From an uncultured Eubacteriales bacterium (GTDB taxonomy: Bacteria; Bacillota_A; Clostridia; Christensenellales; Aristaeellaceae), in contig CACYNZ010000117.1 in the NCBI GenBank assembly GCA_902775835.1, forward strand, positions 1 to 10,066: DNA of 10,066 nt, read 5' to 3'. Both the position numbers and the translations under genes were made by a program. The notes beneath the pieces were generated by a model. It had not been told where the DNA came from. It did no database searches and was given only the letters and a program-made list of their open reading frames with translations. Shown piece after piece: positions 6,071 to 10,066 of the stretch. Within the stretch, counting starts at the first letter, position 1. The number at the start of each line of letters is the position of its first letter.

Positions 6071-9000
6071 ATGAAATCCGTTGCTGAACTCTGCAAACCG
6101 CGCGCCAGCGTCTTTGTCGACACCACCCGTGACGATGTTCTGAACCTCAGCGATCTCGTCGAAGGCCGCATTGACGCGGAACATTTCTTTGACGAGAACT
6201 TCAAAACGCGCGGCATGGACATCCTCTTCAATACCGCTTTCGCACGTTTTGAAGGCAAATCCGCAACCGGAGTCATCAAGCTGACTCAGGCCATGGGCGG
6301 CGGTAAAACGCACAATATGCTGGCTTTGGCGTTGCTCTCTCAGAATCCTGCTCTCCGTAAAAAGATTCTGGGCCGTGCTTATGAGAGCATCGGCGAAATC
6401 AAAGTCATTGCTTTCTCTGGTCGTGAAAGTGACGCAGAGTTTGGTATTTGGGGCAGTCTAGCGGAGCAGCTTGGCAAGAAAGATGCGTTTGCGTCTTATT
6501 ATTCTCCTTTGCGTGCGCCAGGAGAATCCGCTTGGATTACCTTACTGCAGGGGCAAAAGACGCTGATCCTGCTGGACGAGCTTCCTCCATATCTGGAGAA
6601 TGCCCGTTCCATTGCAGTAGGCAATTCTGATCTTTGCCAGGTAACGATAACCGCTCTCTCCAACCTGTTCAGCGCCCTCGGCAAAGAACAGCTTGCGAAC
6701 GTGTGTCTGGTGTTCTCTGATCTGAAGGCCACCTATGAATCAGGCAGTGCCCTGCTCCAGTCCTCCTTCAAAGAGCTGGAAAACGAAGCAAGCCGCATCG
6801 CGCTCAACATTGAGCCGGTGGCGCTCAACTCTGACGAAATCTACGACATACTCCGCAAACGACTGTTTGAGACTTTCCCGTCATCCGGCAGTGAAGATGT
6901 TATCGACGTTGCAAAGGCTTTCAAGGACGCCGTAGCCCGCGCAGGCAAATCTGGTCTGACTTCTTATTCTCCTGAGAAAGTATTCGTGGGTGTGCGGGAC
7001 TCGTATCCCTTCCATCCCTCCATCAAAGATCTCTACGCCCGTTTCAAAGAGAACCAGGGCTTTCAGCAGACCCGCGGGCTCATCCGGCTGATGCGTCAGA
7101 TTATCCGCCAGTTCTATGAGAGCGGAGCCGCTCAGAGTGCCTATCTGGTAAACGTTTTTGATGTCGATCTCAATAGCCAGATGATGCTCAACATGATCAA
7201 GGAGATCAAGCCGTCCCTTGACAACGCCATTAACCACGATATTGCGCAGCACGGGAAAGCAGTAGCGGAAACCATCGACGCCCAGTATGAGGCGGATTTC
7301 CACTATCCTTATGCCCAGACCGTAGCCAAGCTCCTTCTGATCTCTTCCCTCAATGAAACGACCCATGGCCTGCAGGGATTGAACGATTCCGACATACTGG
7401 GCTATCTCTGCGTGCCCGGACTGGACATGAACCAGTTCAAAAAGGTGCTGGAAGAAATCAAAGGCCAGTGCTGGTATCTGAAAATGGATAACCGTGGCCG
7501 GTTCTATTTCCAGAACACCAAGAACATGGTCGCGGAAATGAATACGCTGGTGGACAGCTATTCGGATGAGCAGGCCCGTAAGGATCTGCGTAAGTTCCTG
7601 GAGCAGTCCTTTGCGCCGAAGCTGAAGAAATGCTATGAGCTGCTCTATGTTATGCCTGCCATCGATGAGATCAGCCTGGATATGAACAAAGTTGCGCTGG
7701 TCATCTATGAGCCTTTCGAGGGCAGCGGCATGCATCCCGATCTGGAAGCCTTCTACCGCAACGCTCCTTTCAAGAATCGTGTGATGTTCCTGACTGGTCA
7801 GCGCAGCATCATGAAGAAGCTGTTTGATAACAGCAAGCGACTGTCTGCCATCCGTCAGATCATCGCTGGTATGGAAGCTGAGCATGTTTCCGAATCAGAC
7901 CAGCAATACAAAGAAGCGCTGGCGCAGCAGGACAAAGCCCTGACCGCTCTGCTCTCCACCATCCGCGAGACCTTCATCACACTGTATTATCCTGCCAAGG
8001 GCGGCCTGACCAGCGATGACTTTAAGCTGGAATTCGCCCAGAATAAATTCAACGGCGAAGATCAGATCGTCAAGACCCTGGCCGAAGCGCAGAAGTTCCA
8101 GGACTACTCATCTGACGAGCGTTTCCTGGAGACGCTTCGCAAAAAGTGTGAGGCCCGTATTTTCACCCAGCAGGAGATGACCTGGAATCAGATTCTGGAA
8201 CGCGCAGCCACCGAAGTCTCCTGGCAGTGGTATCATCCCGACCAGATGGGCCAGCTGAAAAAAGACTGCCTCAACCGTGACAAGTGGCGTGAAATCGGCG
8301 GCTATCTGCAGAAGGGACCGTTTGCCAAAGAACCCACGGAGGTATCCGTGGAGCAGCTTTCTTATTCCGCAGAAACCGGCGAATTTACCTTGAAAGTACG
8401 CGGAGTCTATGGTAATACTGTCTACTACGACGTGGGGGCAGAACCCACGGAAGCCTCCGCTGTCGCGTCGAATCCCTTCGTGACGAAGGAGACCGATCTG
8501 TGGTTCCTGTGCGTGGATCAGTCTCATGACGATCCGCATCCTACCGGCGAGCCCAAGCATTTCATGTGCAGTGTGCCCCTGCGTTACGAACAGCGAGGCG
8601 CGGCCCAGGGCAATGTGATGCAGCTGGCAACGCATCCGGGCTTTGAGGTGCGCTATACCACGGACGGCTCCAATCCGAAGGAATCCGGCGGCAAATACAC
8701 CGGTGAGTTCGTGATCCCCAAGGGCTGCAAGTTCGTGCGCACAGCGGTGTACAACAACGGCGTACTGGTGGAGGAGAAAGACATCCCCATCGTGGAACAG
8801 GTGGCCCCGCAGGCTAAGAAGATCGACGATGCCAAGCCGCTGGAATACACGCTGAAGGTCATGAAAAAATGCTCCGACACGGCGAGCGCTTACACAGAGT
8901 TCAGCAAGCTCCAGTCGCTGCCGGGCACTTTCGTGCGGCACTTTACGGTGGTGATTTCCGAAAAGAACAACCCGAACAATTATATGGAAATCACTACGGC

Positions 9001-9199
9001 GACCGTGCCCTACGACGCCTCCAATCTGCAGGCGACGGTCGATCTGATCCGTGATTCCGCCTTTGAGGGCAAGGATGCCGTGGTGGAATTCGAGTACAAG
9101 GCGATCCTTTTTGCCACCGGCGCGGCGTTTAAACAATGGGTAGACATGAACAAGCTGGACATGAATGAAATCACGCAGCATGGAGACATCAAACAATGA
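6071..9199 (+). CDS. DUF499-family P-loop ATPase, anti-phage-associated
   Basis: A 1042-residue protein. The start is ATG 6071, 8 nt after AGGAGG (6057-6062); the frame is open further upstream (to 5999) but that overlaps the XRE gene and lacks a ribosome binding site. The N-terminal half matches DUF499: Walker A AMGGGKTHNM at 74-83, Walker B LILLDELPPYL with D169-E170, and conserved GRESDAE and YPFHPS blocks. The second half is unlike AAA ATPases: about 755-835 looks beta-rich, 850-905 contains RYTTDGSNP (861-869) as in chitobiase/hexosaminidase C-terminal Ig-like domains (CHB_HEX_C), and 910-1042 is a further mixed region. DUF499 ATPases occur with DUF1156 methyltransferases in predicted anti-phage clusters; that order is seen here. 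It probably supplies ATP-driven remodelling or DNA/protein sensing to a methylase-linked complex, but the mechanism is not known to me. Its TGA overlaps the next ATG. Confidence 0.92.
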   Translation: MKSVAELCKPRASVFVDTTRDDVLNLSDLVEGRIDAEHFFDENFKTRGMDILFNTAFARFEGKSATGVIKLTQAMGGGKTHNMLALALLSQNPALRKKILGRAYESIGEIKVIAFSGRESDAEFGIWGSLAEQLGKKDAFASYYSPLRAPGESAWITLLQGQKTLILLDELPPYLENARSIAVGNSDLCQVTITALSNLFSALGKEQLANVCLVFSDLKATYESGSALLQSSFKELENEASRIALNIEPVALNSDEIYDILRKRLFETFPSSGSEDVIDVAKAFKDAVARAGKSGLTSYSPEKVFVGVRDSYPFHPSIKDLYARFKENQGFQQTRGLIRLMRQIIRQFYESGAAQSAYLVNVFDVDLNSQMMLNMIKEIKPSLDNAINHDIAQHGKAVAETIDAQYEADFHYPYAQTVAKLLLISSLNETTHGLQGLNDSDILGYLCVPGLDMNQFKKVLEEIKGQCWYLKMDNRGRFYFQNTKNMVAEMNTLVDSYSDEQARKDLRKFLEQSFAPKLKKCYELLYVMPAIDEISLDMNKVALVIYEPFEGSGMHPDLEAFYRNAPFKNRVMFLTGQRSIMKKLFDNSKRLSAIRQIIAGMEAEHVSESDQQYKEALAQQDKALTALLSTIRETFITLYYPAKGGLTSDDFKLEFAQNKFNGEDQIVKTLAEAQKFQDYSSDERFLETLRKKCEARIFTQQEMTWNQILERAATEVSWQWYHPDQMGQLKKDCLNRDKWREIGGYLQKGPFAKEPTEVSVEQLSYSAETGEFTLKVRGVYGNTVYYDVGAEPTEASAVASNPFVTKETDLWFLCVDQSHDDPHPTGEPKHFMCSVPLRYEQRGAAQGNVMQLATHPGFEVRYTTDGSNPKESGGKYTGEFVIPKGCKFVRTAVYNNGVLVEEKDIPIVEQVAPQAKKIDDAKPLEYTLKVMKKCSDTASAYTEFSKLQSLPGTFVRHFTVVISEKNNPNNYMEITTATVPYDASNLQATVDLIRDSAFEGKDAVVEFEYKAILFATGAAFKQWVDMNKLDMNEITQHGDIKQ

Positions 9200-9828
9200 G
9201 CGCAAAGAAGCTGACATACGGCTTCGGCTATAATCCAACGGAATCCCAGAACCATTTCTATGTGGTCATCCCGCCAAAGGGATCGGATGATCAGATAGAA
9301 ATTTACGAGCGTTTTGAATGGACGCCGGAAGGCCTCAGTCAGGAAGAACGGATGGCGAAGGCGGGCGTCAAGGAAGCCGAAGCATTGACTGTATACACAG
9401 ACGGACAGGTCATCCAAAGGGGCGATATTCTGCGCCTGCGGATTTCCCGGCACAAATGGAGCCTTTTGCAGAAGGACTTCTCTGCTGAGTTCAATGCCCG
9501 ACTGAAAGAGAAAAAACAGCCCATTGGCCGTTTCGTTATCGGCGGCACACCCGTAGAGCGCCTTTTCGGCAAGGAAATGATGGTGCTGCTTTGGGGCGTT
9601 GAAGATTGCGATCCCAGCAACATTCCCACAGCCATCCGCAACTGGAAGGGCCTGATGCCGGAAGAACGCTGGTGGCTGTACACCATGACCAACGCCTCCA
9701 CCGGCGGGCTGAAGGACAAAAAAGGCTGGCGCACGGCGCTGCGGTACGCTCTGTGCGAAAACCCGGTGCTGGAAAAGCCGCAGATATCCATTTTTGAAAA
9801 CTGGGATGAGGAGGATTTACCGAAATGA
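9196..9828 (+). CDS. DUF3780 protein, anti-phage-associated
   Basis: A complete 210-residue protein. The start ATG 9196 overlaps the previous stop as ATGA, with a modest GGAGA upstream (about 9182-9186). It matches the DUF3780 pattern: an N-terminal FGYNPTESQNHFYVVIP block (10-26), the conserved RISRHKW (82-88) and FNARLKEKKQPIG (99-111), RLFGKEMMVLLWGVED (122-137), then the signature LMPEERWWLYTMT (152-164) and GWRTALRYAL (177-186). No catalytic motif, signal or membrane segment is visible. The family is known by its place between DUF499 ATPases and DUF1156 methyltransferases, so a structural or adaptor role is an inference. Translational coupling on both sides points to stoichiometric production with its neighbours. 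Confidence 0.93.
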   Translation: MSAKKLTYGFGYNPTESQNHFYVVIPPKGSDDQIEIYERFEWTPEGLSQEERMAKAGVKEAEALTVYTDGQVIQRGDILRLRISRHKWSLLQKDFSAEFNARLKEKKQPIGRFVIGGTPVERLFGKEMMVLLWGVEDCDPSNIPTAIRNWKGLMPEERWWLYTMTNASTGGLKDKKGWRTALRYALCENPVLEKPQISIFENWDEEDLPK

Positions 9829-10066
9829 CGCAGGCATTTATTGAGCGCCAGTTTCCGGTGTCCAAGGTCAGCAAGGAAAGCTATAAGGAAAGAAAGTCAT
9901 CCCAGGGCCAGACGATTACTGGCCTTGGGAAGTGGTGGGGCCGCAAACCGCTGGCTTTGGTTCGCGCTGCCATCCTTGGTTGCTTGCTTCCTGCGACGGA
10001 TAACCCGGAAAAGGATATGGAAATCTTCCTCAAAATCATGAGCATGGACAACGAAGGCCTGCTCCT
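9825..10066 (+). CDS. DUF1156 DNA methyltransferase, anti-phage-associated (partial, N-terminus only)
   Basis: Eighty codons lie in the window, open to the right edge. The start ATG 9825 overlaps the DUF3780 stop (ATGA) and follows AGGAGG at 9809-9814. The segment FPVSKVSKESYKERK (10-24), QTITGLGKWWGRKPLALVRA (29-48) and LLPATDNPEKDMEIF (54-68) is the DUF1156 N-terminal domain, with its hallmark GKWWGRKP. Full-length members are large proteins of the adenine-specific N6 methyltransferase type with a DPPY-like motif, which here would lie beyond the window and is not seen. It should be the modification arm of the defence cluster (inference from family). Confidence 0.9.
   Translation, partial: MTQAFIERQFPVSKVSKESYKERKSSQGQTITGLGKWWGRKPLALVRAAILGCLLPATDNPEKDMEIFLKIMSMDNEGLL

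Noticed and set aside
6881..7885. 334-codon minus-strand open frame, with a similar one at 8108-9238
   Set aside because: Both are antisense to the DUF499 ATPase, whose frame is intact and motif-rich; no promoter or ribosome binding site was seen for them.
8329..8451. 12-bp direct repeat AGAACCCACGGA inside the ATPase gene
   Set aside because: Both copies are in frame and encode EPTE within beta-rich sequence; it looks like a protein-level coincidence, not a mobile or recombination site.

Overview
The window looks like an accessory region (mobile element or defence island) of a low-GC-lineage Gram-positive bacterium, most likely a gut Clostridia member. The reasons are strong AGGAGG-type ribosome binding sites before most genes, sigma-A-like promoters, a near-perfect Firmicutes SOS (Cheo) box, and YpsA/SLOG, ImmA/IrrE and XRE-S24 families typical of Clostridia elements. 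The taxon is an inference. I see no rRNA, tRNA, CRISPR array, transposase or integrase.

Left block (1-5665) is a divergent SOS-like module. Leftwards from about 3300 run a Y-family DNA polymerase (2004-3239) and, 30 bp behind it, a large ImmA/IrrE-type zinc metallopeptidase with a C-terminal HTH-like segment (1973 to beyond the left edge). Rightwards run an XRE-HTH/S24 autocleavable repressor (3479-4327), a 94-residue beta-rich protein (4408-4692), a protein with a LexA winged-helix domain but no LexA peptidase (4693-5118), and a SLOG/YpsA-family protein (5129-5665), closed by a hairpin terminator (5688-5715). The 239-bp divergent intergenic region (3240-3478) holds promoters for both directions, a Cheo-like LexA box on the leftward -35, and further inverted repeats.

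Right block (5666-10066) is a separate defence operon. A strong promoter (5758-5786) drives a 75-residue XRE regulator, a 1042-residue DUF499 P-loop ATPase, a DUF3780 protein and the start of a DUF1156 DNA methyltransferase. The last three genes are joined by ATGA overlaps. This set and order match the predicted anti-phage DUF499-DUF3780-DUF1156 cluster; its other usual partners (helicase, nuclease) would lie past the right edge.

Most novel-looking parts: the LexA DNA-binding domain with an unrelated C-terminus, encoded near a LexA-type box; and the combination of two repressor types, a repressor-cleaving-type metallopeptidase, a SLOG protein and a translesion polymerase in one compact divergent locus.
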